NCBI RefSeq assembly: GCF_001447995.1
Contig: NZ_LDPE01000001.1
Coordinates: 992,001-1,056,000 of the forward strand
Direction: 5' to 3'
DNA length: 64,000 nt
Source: Maribacter dokdonensis DSW-8
GTDB taxonomy: Bacteria; Bacteroidota; Bacteroidia; Flavobacteriales; Flavobacteriaceae
This document shows, piece by piece, positions 49,189 through 57,382 of the stretch. Made by a program: the position numbers and the translations under genes. The notes beneath the pieces are model-generated. The model made no database searches. It was not told the origin of the DNA and saw only the letters and a program-made list of their open reading frames with translations. Positions within the stretch are counted from its first letter, which is position 1; the number at the start of each line of letters is the position of its first letter.

Positions 49189-49225
49189 GCCTGAATATAA
49201 ATTTAAATATTCAGGCTTTCTCTTT
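49189..49225. terminator. Bidirectional terminator between sugar dehydrogenase and murQ
   Basis: GCCTGAATAT (49189-49198) pairs perfectly with ATATTCAGGC (49207-49216). T-rich sequence follows on both strands (TTTCTCTTT on plus, ATTTTTATG on minus). Confidence 0.88.
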
Positions 49226-49246
49226 AGCTAGAAGTAATCATCGCCT

Positions 49247-50059
49247 TTATTGTTTACCTGCATCTATAGCCAGTTTAACAGACCCATGCTTTTTCAATAA
49301 GGCAGCAGCTTCGGTATAATCAATATCAAGACCTTCCATAATATAACGCGTACCACGATCAACAAGCTTATCATTGCTCAATTGCATGTTTACCATCTTG
49401 TTCCCCTTCACCCTACCTATTTTAATCATTAAGGCAGTAGATATCATATTCAATACTAGTTTTTGAGATGTACCGCTTTTCATTCTAGTGCTCCCGGTCA
49501 GAAATTCAGGTCCCACATTAATTTCAATGGGAATATTCGCAATTTTTGCAATAGGAGCGCCAGGATTGTTGGTAATTGCAGCCGTTAAAATTCCATTTTT
49601 CTTTGCATCTTCCAGTCCCCCAATTACATAAGGAGTACTACCAGATGCCGCAATACCGACTACAACATCGGTATCATTGATATCATGCATCATTAAATCT
49701 ACCCATGCCTGCTGTGTGGCGTCTTCAGCATTTTCTACAGCTTTTCTTATAGCCGTATCTCCGCCTGCAATCAAACCAACTACGCGTTCATGTGGCATAC
49801 CAAAAGTTGGGGGTATTTCAGAAGCGTCAAGAATACCTAAACGCCCACTGGTTCCGGCCCCAATATAAAATAGCCTACCTCCTTTTGCAAAACGTTCTGC
49901 CAAAGCATCTACAAGCTTAGTAACCTGTGGAATAGTTTTCTCTACCGCCAATGCCACTTTCTTATCCTCTTCGTTCATTTTGTGAAGAATGGTCTGGGTA
50001 TCCATTAACTCCAAATTATTATGATTAGAAGGAGTTTCGGTGATTTTTTTATAATCCAT
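49247..50059 (-). CDS. murQ: N-acetylmuramic acid 6-phosphate etherase
   Basis: The 270-residue SIS-domain enzyme is a little shorter than the usual 300 but complete. Signatures are GAGTSGRLGILDASEIPPTFG, GIAASGSTPYVIGGL and FLTGSTRMKSGTSQKLVLNM; the Glu of SEIPP is the likely catalytic acid. It cleaves the lactyl ether of MurNAc-6-phosphate to GlcNAc-6-phosphate and D-lactate. It lies 4 bp after the DeoR-family gene in the same operon and takes the product of AnmK encoded at 57-58 kb. The presence of both murQ and anmK shows that anhydro-MurNAc recycling passes through MurNAc-6-P, not the MurU route. Confidence 0.96.
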   Translation of the reverse strand: MDYKKITETPSNHNNLELMDTQTILHKMNEEDKKVALAVEKTIPQVTKLVDALAERFAKGGRLFYIGAGTSGRLGILDASEIPPTFGMPHERVVGLIAGGDTAIRKAVENAEDATQQAWVDLMMHDINDTDVVVGIAASGSTPYVIGGLEDAKKNGILTAAITNNPGAPIAKIANIPIEINVGPEFLTGSTRMKSGTSQKLVLNMISTALMIKIGRVKGNKMVNMQLSNDKLVDRGTRYIMEGLDIDYTEAAALLKKHGSVKLAIDAGKQ

Positions 50060-50063
50060 TTAC

Positions 50064-50813
50064 TTATATAATTTTTATATCGTGATTTTTAAAGGCTTTC
50101 AATAACAGATCACTGGGGTTCAATTCAGTAATCATAGTATTAATAGAACTAATATCACATGTTTTATATCGATGTTGAGAATTTAATTTTTCTGAAATAG
50201 ACAATAATACAGTTTTTTTAGAGGCTTTTATAATCGCTTTTTTTATTTGAACGATATCCCAATCAAACTCTGTTAAGCCAAAGGTAGCATCTACATATCC
50301 CGTTCCTATAAAACTATAATCGAACCTAATTTCAGAAATATGGTGAATGGCATTTGCACCAATAGCGATCTGTGCTTCTTTTGAAATTTGACCACCAATA
50401 GAAATCACATTAATATTGGCTTTATGAGAAAGCTCCATGGCAACGGGCAGACTTATGGTAAAACAGGTAAGATTTAAGTTTTCAGGTATTATTCGCGCCA
50501 ATTCCATACACGTGGTTCCTCCGTCCAAAAAAATAACCGCACCATCTCGCAACATGGCAACTGCCTTCGTTGCAATAGTAACCTTATCCTCTAATTTATA
50601 AATATTAGTATTTCTGGCACTATTGGTCATATACCCCATAGAAATGGCGCCACCATGTACTTTTCTGAGCTTATTTTCCGCATCAAGCTCTTTTACATCT
50701 CGCCTAATGGTATCAATAGATACATCTAACGCCTCGGCAATATCTGTAATAAGAATTCTGTTGTGCAGATCCACCTCATTTAAAATGGTTTGTTGGCGTT
50801 CCTCTTTTAACAT
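50064..50813 (-). CDS. DeoR/GlpR-family transcriptional regulator
   Basis: The 249-residue protein has an N-terminal winged helix (residues 1-58, ERQQTILNEVDLHNRILITD then SIDTIRRDVKELDAENKLRKVHGG) and a C-terminal DeoR sensor domain with FLDGGTTCMELARI (phosphate-binding loop) and FIGTGYVDATFGLTE. DeoR proteins usually bind sugar phosphates, and AgaR/NagR-like members sense amino-sugar phosphates. Placed between murQ and the divergent nagB, it most likely controls both by binding the 200-bp shared region, sensing GlcNAc-6-P, MurNAc-6-P or GlcN-6-P. Repressor action is usual in the family but not shown here. Confidence 0.93.
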   Translation of the reverse strand: MLKEERQQTILNEVDLHNRILITDIAEALDVSIDTIRRDVKELDAENKLRKVHGGAISMGYMTNSARNTNIYKLEDKVTIATKAVAMLRDGAVIFLDGGTTCMELARIIPENLNLTCFTISLPVAMELSHKANINVISIGGQISKEAQIAIGANAIHHISEIRFDYSFIGTGYVDATFGLTEFDWDIVQIKKAIIKASKKTVLLSISEKLNSQHRYKTCDISSINTMITELNPSDLLLKAFKNHDIKII

Positions 50814-51013
50814 ATTAACGGCAATTTTCTAATAAACATGGCAAATATAGCGAATTTTATGAGATGCCGTTTTATGACGTTAATATATTGTAAAGTATAG
50901 TTAAGGATAAATTAACAGCAAAAAGTCGCAAAATTTATTGCAAAAAACTGCAGTTAATAAAAATAACGCATATATTTGCATGATTTAAAAATCCAAAAAC
51001 CTTTCAATATCAA
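50814..51013. promoter_or_regulatory. Divergent murQ-operon/nagB promoter region with operator candidates
   Basis: Identical -7 boxes TATATTTG lie at 50849-50842 (minus, for deoR-murQ) and 50971-50978 (plus, for nagB). Between them are three GCAAAA repeats starting at 50918, 50928 and 50940, near helical phase (10 and 12 bp), and a CTGCAG palindrome at 50948-50953. The repeats are candidate sites for the adjacent DeoR-family protein. Confidence 0.6.
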
Positions 51014-52942
51014 ATGAAAAACGCCGTAATAGATTCCAAAATTGACATCAGTCATAAACCCATTGGTCAATTCGAAGAAACCAGGTTTGAAAAAATTCAT
51101 AATGTAATCTTTCAAGATTCAAACGAAGCTTCTATTCAAGTTGCTCATGAAATTGCAGCTTTAATAAAAAAGAGACAAGGGCAAAAAAGAAATTGCGTTT
51201 TGGGTTTAGCCACAGGATCGTCACCGATCAGGGTCTATGAAGAGTTGGTTCGCATGCATAAGGAAGAAGGTCTAAGTTTTAAAAATGTAATCACTTTTAA
51301 CTTAGATGAATATTTACCCATGGAGCCAAATAATATTCAAAGTTATTTCTACTTCATGCACGAACATCTATTTAACCATGTAGATATACCTGAAAAGAAT
51401 ATTCACATTCCAGATGGCACGGTAAGCAATGAAGAAACTACGGCTTACTGCTTAAGCTATGAGCGTAAAATTAAAGAACATGGAGGGCTGGATTTTCAAC
51501 TTTTAGGTATTGGTAGAACAGGGCATATTGGTTTTAACGAACCTGGATCTCACTTTAATTCCGGCACACGGGTAATTACATTAGATCATATTACACGTGT
51601 AGATGCCGCACCTTCTTTTTTAGGCATAGACAATGTACCTAGAAAAGCCATTACCATGGGTATTTCAACGGTAAGAAAAGCGAAACGTATTGTCTTATTA
51701 GGTTGGGGGCAAAACAAGGCGAACATTATTAAGAAAACAATTGAAGGGGATATATCTTCACACGTACCGGCCACATATTTGCAAGAGCATGACAATTGCA
51801 CCTTTGTTCTTGATACGGGTGCCGGAAGCGAGTTGACAAAAAACAAAACTCCTTGGCTGGTAGATGCCTGTGAGTGGACAGAAGAATTGAAAGCTAAAGC
51901 TATCGTTTGGCTTTGTGAGACTACTGGAAAAACGATTTTAAGTTTAACCGATAAAGATTACAACGATAACGGTATGGCAGACTTACTGGCTCTAAATGAT
52001 GCCTATAACTTGAACATTGAAATGTTCAACAAACTGCAACATACCATAACAGGTTGGCCTGGCGGAAAGCCTAACGCAGATGACACTCACCGCCCAGAAC
52101 GTGCCACTCCTGCAAAAAAGAGAGTGATAATATTTAGTCCGCACCCAGATGATGATGTCATATCTATGGGCGGTACTTTTGACAGGCTTGTAGAGCAAGG
52201 TCATGAGGTGCATATTGTATATCAAACCTCTGGTAACATAGCGGTTTCTGATACAGACGCCAGGAAATATGCAGAAATAGCTTTACATATCAGTCCGTCA
52301 GACGAAGCTAATAAAATCATCAAATCTCTTTCGGAAAAGAATGAAACCCGTATAGACTCGCCAGAAGTTCGAAATTTAAAGGGCAAGATAAGAAGAGGAG
52401 AATCTTATGCAGCAACAAGATACATGGGGTTACAAGATGAAAATGTGCATTTTTTAGATCTGCCATTCTATGAAACGGGCACCATAAAAAAGAAAAATCT
52501 CTCTGATGAAGACATTACCATTGTCGCCAATATTATAAGCGATATAAAACCCCATCAAATATATGCAGCTGGTGATCTTGCCGATCCACACGGCACGCAC
52601 AAAGTTTGTTTAGATGCAGTGTTTGCAGCCTGCGAAAAACTAAAGACCGAAGACTTTATGAAAGATTGTTGGTTATGGCTTTATAGAGGTGCTTGGCATG
52701 AGTGGGACATCAATGAAATTGAAATGGCAGTACCAATGAGTCCGGGTCAGGTTTTGAAAAAGCGTAATGCTATTTTCTGTCACCAATCCCAAAAAGATGG
52801 TGTAATGTTTCAAGGAGATGATTCAAGAGAATTCTGGATGCGCGCCGAAGAAAGAAATCGGGATACCGCTAATAAATACAAAGCAATGGGCTTATCATCA
52901 TATGCAGCAATGGAAGCCTTTGTAAGACATAAATTCAACTAA
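51014..52942 (+). CDS. nagB: Glucosamine-6-phosphate deaminase fused to PIG-L/LmbE deacetylase domain
   Basis: The 642-residue protein has two enzyme domains. Residues about 30-290 are NagB: GLATGSSPIRVYEEL (64-78), FNLDEYLP with Asp98, and GIGRTGHIGFNEPGS (165-179) with His171 and Glu176. Residues about 368-620 are a PIG-L/LmbE domain with the zinc motif SPHPDDD (His377, Asp379, Asp380) and DPHGTH (His526, His529). NagB turns GlcN-6-P into fructose-6-P and ammonia. PIG-L enzymes remove acetyl from GlcNAc groups, so the tail may deacetylate GlcNAc-6-P. This fusion is common in Bacteroidota, but the tail's activity is not something I can confirm. Thr169 stands where E. coli NagB has Asp141. 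It is the first gene right of the divergent promoter and is followed by a terminator-like hairpin. Confidence 0.93.
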   Translation: MKNAVIDSKIDISHKPIGQFEETRFEKIHNVIFQDSNEASIQVAHEIAALIKKRQGQKRNCVLGLATGSSPIRVYEELVRMHKEEGLSFKNVITFNLDEYLPMEPNNIQSYFYFMHEHLFNHVDIPEKNIHIPDGTVSNEETTAYCLSYERKIKEHGGLDFQLLGIGRTGHIGFNEPGSHFNSGTRVITLDHITRVDAAPSFLGIDNVPRKAITMGISTVRKAKRIVLLGWGQNKANIIKKTIEGDISSHVPATYLQEHDNCTFVLDTGAGSELTKNKTPWLVDACEWTEELKAKAIVWLCETTGKTILSLTDKDYNDNGMADLLALNDAYNLNIEMFNKLQHTITGWPGGKPNADDTHRPERATPAKKRVIIFSPHPDDDVISMGGTFDRLVEQGHEVHIVYQTSGNIAVSDTDARKYAEIALHISPSDEANKIIKSLSEKNETRIDSPEVRNLKGKIRRGESYAATRYMGLQDENVHFLDLPFYETGTIKKKNLSDEDITIVANIISDIKPHQIYAAGDLADPHGTHKVCLDAVFAACEKLKTEDFMKDCWLWLYRGAWHEWDINEIEMAVPMSPGQVLKKRNAIFCHQSQKDGVMFQGDDSREFWMRAEERNRDTANKYKAMGLSSYAAMEAFVRHKFN

Positions 52943-52956
52943 CAACTGAATTGAAT

Positions 52957-52994
52957 TAAAAGGCCTATTTTTAAAATTAAAATGGGCCTTTTTT
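52957..52994 (+). terminator. Terminator after nagB
   Basis: AAAAGGCC and GGCCTTTT pair, with ATTTT/AAAAT extending the stem, then further T. It lies inside the recycling locus, before the YddW-like gene, so part of the transcripts may stop here. Confidence 0.75.
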
Positions 52995-53024
52995 GTTAAA
53001 AGTCATTTAATCGGCTTCAACTTT

Positions 53025-54542
53025 ATGATAAAACAGCTAACACTATTTGCTTTACTACTTATTCTTAATTCATGTGGCATTTTTAAGTCATATGAAAAAT
53101 ACCCTAAAAGAGAATTTAGAGGGGTTTGGGTAGCTACTGTGGTCAATATAGATTGGCCAAAGAATGGCAATGATTCAGCAGAAAAACAAAAAACCGATTT
53201 TTTAAAGATTTTAGATTTTTATGAAAGAGAGAATTATAACGCCGTTATAGTTCAAGTACGTGCAGCCGGCGATGCCTTTTACCAATCTGATTATGCGCCA
53301 TATTCACGATTTTTAACAGGAGAAGAAGGTACAGCCCCTAAATGGAATACAGACGTCCTAGAATGGATGATCAACGAAACCCATGAAAGAGGCATGGAGT
53401 TCCATGCGTGGTTAAATCCGTACAGGGCAACTTTCGATGAAAATTTCGAAGTATTATCAGAAATCCATGACTACTGTACCCACCCAGAGTGGATAGTACA
53501 TTATGGTAAGAAAAATTATTACAACCCAGGTTTGCCAGAAGTTCGTAACCACTTTTCAAATATTATAGCGGAGTTGGTGACTAATTATGATGTAGATGCC
53601 ATCCATTTTGATGATTATTTTTATCCTTACAAGGTTTTAAATGAAGTTTTTGATGACTCGGTCGCTTTTAAAAAATACGCACAAGAGCATCAAAAATTAG
53701 ATGATTGGAGACGTAGTAATATTGACTCTTTAGTAAGACAGTCTCACGAAACCATAAAATCAATTAAACCTTGGGTTCAGTTTGGTATAAGTCCGTTTGG
53801 GGTTTGGAAAAATAATAGTACAGATCCAAAAGGTTCTGACACCAAAGCAGGACAAACTACTTATGAAGATTTGTATGCCGACCCATTACTTTGGATGGAA
53901 AAAGGTTGGATAGATTATTTAGCACCCCAAGTATACTGGAGTATGGATCTACCTGTAGCATCGCACAGAAAAATTGTTGATTGGTGGGCAAAGAACAACT
54001 ATAACACTAATCTATATGTTGGTAACGGACCTTATAAAATTAGAAATAACAGCGATAAAGCTTGGGAAGAAAAAAAGGAATTGCCCATGCAATTAGAGTT
54101 GGCGCGTAACACACCACAAATACAAGGCAATATCATGTTCAGTGCCAAATCATTAATGACTGACAAAGATGATGTGGTAGAATATATTCACAAAAAATAC
54201 TACAAGAGACCAGCATTGAATCCTATTTCTGGCTTAGCCAAAAACCATAAGGCGAAAGCACCAAAATTAGTAAGTTCAAGTAAAAACGATACTGAATTAA
54301 CACTAGAGTTCAATGACTTGAACAATATAAGATTTGCTTTAGTCTACTCATCTGGCATAAGGGTTAAAGACACCTATGACATAAAGAAATTAAGATCGAA
54401 AATTTATGTTGAGAACAATAACACAAGCCTAAACATACCACTTGACCAGTTGAAGAAAAAGTACAACGCCATTAGTTTCATAGATGTTTACGGTAAAGAG
54501 ACCACTCCAATAATTATTAATTTAAAACAAGTGAATAAGTAG
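53025..54542 (+). CDS. YddW/DigH-like family-10-type glycosyl hydrolase lipoprotein
   Basis: The 505-residue lipoprotein has its signal ending LILNSC (Cys17). A GHL10 (PF02638-type) TIM barrel at about 28-340 shows REFRGVWVATVVNIDWP, YNAVIVQVRAAGDAFYQSDY, FHAWLNPYRATF, HFDDYFYPY and FGISPFGVWK. A C-terminal beta-sandwich follows at about 405-500. E. coli DigH (formerly YddW), of this family, cleaves glycan strands of peptidoglycan stripped of peptides. Here the gene lies in one tight operon with an AmpG-like importer (1-bp gap), NagZ-like GH3 and anmK, which fits a role in producing importable glycan fragments from denuded strands. Asp in HFDDY is a good catalytic candidate. It is likely outer-membrane anchored. 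Confidence 0.9.
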   Translation: MIKQLTLFALLLILNSCGIFKSYEKYPKREFRGVWVATVVNIDWPKNGNDSAEKQKTDFLKILDFYERENYNAVIVQVRAAGDAFYQSDYAPYSRFLTGEEGTAPKWNTDVLEWMINETHERGMEFHAWLNPYRATFDENFEVLSEIHDYCTHPEWIVHYGKKNYYNPGLPEVRNHFSNIIAELVTNYDVDAIHFDDYFYPYKVLNEVFDDSVAFKKYAQEHQKLDDWRRSNIDSLVRQSHETIKSIKPWVQFGISPFGVWKNNSTDPKGSDTKAGQTTYEDLYADPLLWMEKGWIDYLAPQVYWSMDLPVASHRKIVDWWAKNNYNTNLYVGNGPYKIRNNSDKAWEEKKELPMQLELARNTPQIQGNIMFSAKSLMTDKDDVVEYIHKKYYKRPALNPISGLAKNHKAKAPKLVSSSKNDTELTLEFNDLNNIRFALVYSSGIRVKDTYDIKKLRSKIYVENNNTSLNIPLDQLKKKYNAISFIDVYGKETTPIIINLKQVNK

Positions 54543-54543
54543 T

Positions 54544-55818
54544 ATGGTACAAAAAGACAAAGGAGCTTGGGCATGGGTACCTGTGCTTTATTTCACACAA
54601 GGTTTGCCCTATGTATTGGTAGTTACGGTTTCCGTAATCATGTACAAAAAATTAGGGGTCAGCAATGAAGACATAGGCCTATACACCAGTATTCTCTATT
54701 TACCATGGGTACTTAAACCATTATGGAGTCCGTTCGTTGATTTAAAAAGCACCAAAAGAAAGTGGTTTTTAAGCATGCAACTACTAATAGCTATTGCATT
54801 GTTAGGTGTGGGCTTAACATTGCCCACTAATATGTTCTTTGTTTCATCTTTAGCCTGTTTCTGGATGGCTGCATTTGCCTCTGCCACCAATGACATTGCT
54901 TCAGATGGATATTACATGCTTGGCTTAACAGAAAAAAAACAATCGTTCTTTGTTGGCATGAGAAGTACTTTCTACAGACTTGCCATGGTAACGGGCGAAG
55001 GTTTAATAGTTGTACTTGCCGGTTTCTTAGAAAACAAATATGGCGACAACACCAAAGCTTGGAGCATAACCATGTCAGCTGCCGCTTTTTTAATGTTGAT
55101 CATGACTGTTGCCAACTTTTTTGTTACACCAAAATATGAATCTGAAAATAAAGAGGATAAAGAAAAACCAGCAGGCTTTTTAGAGGTATTCGCATCATTT
55201 TTTAAAAAACCGGGCATAGGTATTGCGTTAGCTTTTATTCTTACGTATCGTTTAGGTGAATCACAATTGGTAAAAATGGCGTCCCCTTTTTTATTGGACT
55301 CACCTGATAAAGGCGGATTAGGATATTCTACTGAACAATTAGGAACTATTTTCGGTACCGTAGGAGTTATTTTTCTTTCCGTTGGCGGTATATTGGGTGG
55401 TATCTTAATTTCACGCGATGGTTTAAAAAAATGGATGTTACCCATGGTACTTTCATTGAACCTGCCTAATATTCTTTATGCCGTTTTGGCCATGACCAAT
55501 ACTACAAGTATCTATGCCGTTACGGCAACAGTGGTTTTTGAAAAATTTGGATATGGTTTCGGTTTTGCTGCCTTTTTAATGTACCTAATTTACATTGCCG
55601 AGGGCAAATCTAAAACATCTCACTACGCCATTGCCACCGGTTTTATGGCCTTAGGGATGATGCTACCCGGTATGATCAGCGGTTACATGCAGCAATGGCT
55701 GGGGTATGACGGCTTTTTTGTATGGGTAGTCATTGCGGCCCTACCAGCACTCTTACTTTTAAAATTTATTACCTACCCAGCAGATTTCGGCAAAAAAACA
55801 ACGGTTACCAATGAATAG
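54544..55818 (+). CDS. AmpG-like MFS transporter (PAT family)
   Basis: The 424-residue integral membrane protein has 12 predicted segments. Features include FTQGLPYVLVVTVSVIMYKK in the first helices, a loop YLPWVLKPLWSPFVDLKS typical of AmpG/PAT members, ATNDIASDGYYML, and the central charged loop near residues 200-220. AmpG imports GlcNAc-anhydroMurNAc muropeptides across the inner membrane. The length is shorter than E. coli AmpG (491), as is common in Bacteroidota. It sits 1 bp after the YddW-like gene and overlaps the start of the GH3 gene by 8 bp, so translation is coupled with the enzyme that would split the imported disaccharide. The substrate is inferred from context. Confidence 0.88.
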   Translation: MVQKDKGAWAWVPVLYFTQGLPYVLVVTVSVIMYKKLGVSNEDIGLYTSILYLPWVLKPLWSPFVDLKSTKRKWFLSMQLLIAIALLGVGLTLPTNMFFVSSLACFWMAAFASATNDIASDGYYMLGLTEKKQSFFVGMRSTFYRLAMVTGEGLIVVLAGFLENKYGDNTKAWSITMSAAAFLMLIMTVANFFVTPKYESENKEDKEKPAGFLEVFASFFKKPGIGIALAFILTYRLGESQLVKMASPFLLDSPDKGGLGYSTEQLGTIFGTVGVIFLSVGGILGGILISRDGLKKWMLPMVLSLNLPNILYAVLAMTNTTSIYAVTATVVFEKFGYGFGFAAFLMYLIYIAEGKSKTSHYAIATGFMALGMMLPGMISGYMQQWLGYDGFFVWVVIAALPALLLLKFITYPADFGKKTTVTNE

Positions 55819-57367
55819 ATTACTACCTACAAATAAAGCTTTAAAGCAACTTTCACTTTCAGAAAAAGTTGGTCAATTATTTATGCCCGCAGCTTTTATA
55901 AATGATACCGAAGAAGAAATACAGCAGCTAGAAAAATTAATTTCTGAACACCATGTTGGCGGGCTTTGCTTTTTTCATTCTCGGGCAAGTGCGGCAACTA
56001 ACTTTGAAGGCAAAAAGAAAATTGTTGTCAATGAAAATAGTTTTGAAACTTTAAAAAACCTCATCAAAAGATATCAAAAAGCGGCTACTTACCCCCTATT
56101 GATTTCCATTGATGCGGAATGGGGTTTGGCCATGCGCATAGAAAACACCCCCCAATATCCGTACGCCATTACCTTAGGAGCCAATAAGGACAATAAAGAC
56201 TTAGTATTTAAAGTAGGCCAGAACATTGCCAAAGATTGTAAAGCCGCAGGAATACATTGGAATCTTTCTCCTGTAGTAGATGTCAACGTAAACCCTAACA
56301 ACCCCGTAATTGGGTATAGATCCTTTGGTGATGACAAAGAACAAGTAATCACATTGGCAAAAGCATTTGTAAAAGGAACTGAATCAGAAGGTGTACTTAC
56401 AAGCATTAAGCATTTTCCCGGACATGGAGACACGGCTACAGATTCACATTTGGGGCTTCCTGTTATAGAGAAAACAAAAGCCGAGTTATTGGAGACTGAG
56501 CTGTACCCTTTTCAAAAATTAATTGATGAAGGTGTAGATTCCGTGATGGTAGGTCATTTATCTGTGCCTGCACTGACCACTAGCCCAGAATTACCATCTA
56601 GCATTAATAAAGATATAATAACCGGTGTATTAAGGCATGAAATGGGCTTTGACGGAGTAGTCATTTCAGATGCCTTGAACATGCATGCAGTATCTAAAAA
56701 CTACCCGACCAAAGGAGAATTGGAATGGTTGGCCTTTAATGCAGGTAATGACGTTTTATGTTTTGCCGAGCATATAGAAGAAGGCATTCAATGTATTTTA
56801 AAAAATGCATCGGAAGCACAAATTAACAAGAGTATAGAACGTATTTGGAAACTGAAAGCAAAGGCAATATCAGAAGTTGATTCCACTCTAGAATTAACAG
56901 ACCCAAGTGCTCTGAACAAACAAATAGCGGAGCGATCAATCACCTTACATAATGGCACTGCGCAAGGTATTGAACATTTTAGAACAACCAATTTCTGCAC
57001 ATTGACACTTAAAAGGTTTACCACAGATCAAACGAAACAAGATATTGTTAAAAATGTTATGGCAATGCGAAAAGAAGTTGAAAATGAAACCGAGATTCTT
57101 TTGCTGCTAACTCCTCCTCAAATAAAACCAACCAATAATTTTGGTTTTCTTCAAGAGGAAATAGATTTTTTAAATGATTTAATCACTACCAAAAAAGTGG
57201 TTCTGTATCATTTTGGAAACCCATATGCTCTACAATCTTTTAAAACGGATAAAACAACGGCTACCGTAATTGCATATCAGAATTTCAAAGAGTTTCAAGA
57301 CGTTGCCACAGCACATTTTATGGGTACATTAGAGGCAAAAGGAAAATTACCTGTAAAACTAAATTAG
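55811..57367 (+). CDS. nagZ: Cytoplasmic NagZ-like GH3 beta-N-acetylglucosaminidase
   Basis: The 518-residue GH3 enzyme has no signal peptide (MNRLLPTNKALKQLSLSEKV). The core shows SIDAEWGLAMRIENTPQYPY, IKHFPGHGDTATDSH with the acid/base His pair, and the nucleophile Asp in VVISDALNMHAVS. The extra 150 C-terminal residues (from about 365) may be a divergent GH3 C-domain. NagZ hydrolyses GlcNAc-beta-1,4-anhydroMurNAc, freeing GlcNAc and anhydroMurNAc in the cytoplasm. Its location, an 8-bp overlap with the AmpG-like gene and 15 bp before anmK, strongly supports this. The secreted paralogue at 1-1273 would act outside. NagZ of enterobacteria is about 340 residues, so this is a longer form. Confidence 0.9.
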   Translation: MNRLLPTNKALKQLSLSEKVGQLFMPAAFINDTEEEIQQLEKLISEHHVGGLCFFHSRASAATNFEGKKKIVVNENSFETLKNLIKRYQKAATYPLLISIDAEWGLAMRIENTPQYPYAITLGANKDNKDLVFKVGQNIAKDCKAAGIHWNLSPVVDVNVNPNNPVIGYRSFGDDKEQVITLAKAFVKGTESEGVLTSIKHFPGHGDTATDSHLGLPVIEKTKAELLETELYPFQKLIDEGVDSVMVGHLSVPALTTSPELPSSINKDIITGVLRHEMGFDGVVISDALNMHAVSKNYPTKGELEWLAFNAGNDVLCFAEHIEEGIQCILKNASEAQINKSIERIWKLKAKAISEVDSTLELTDPSALNKQIAERSITLHNGTAQGIEHFRTTNFCTLTLKRFTTDQTKQDIVKNVMAMRKEVENETEILLLLTPPQIKPTNNFGFLQEEIDFLNDLITTKKVVLYHFGNPYALQSFKTDKTTATVIAYQNFKEFQDVATAHFMGTLEAKGKLPVKLN

Positions 57368-57382
57368 CTTAAATGCACTTAC

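Noticed and set aside
50064..50813. DeoR-family gene as part of a PTS or agarose-type sugar operon
   Set aside because: No PTS or tagatose-type enzyme is present; neighbours are murQ and nagB.
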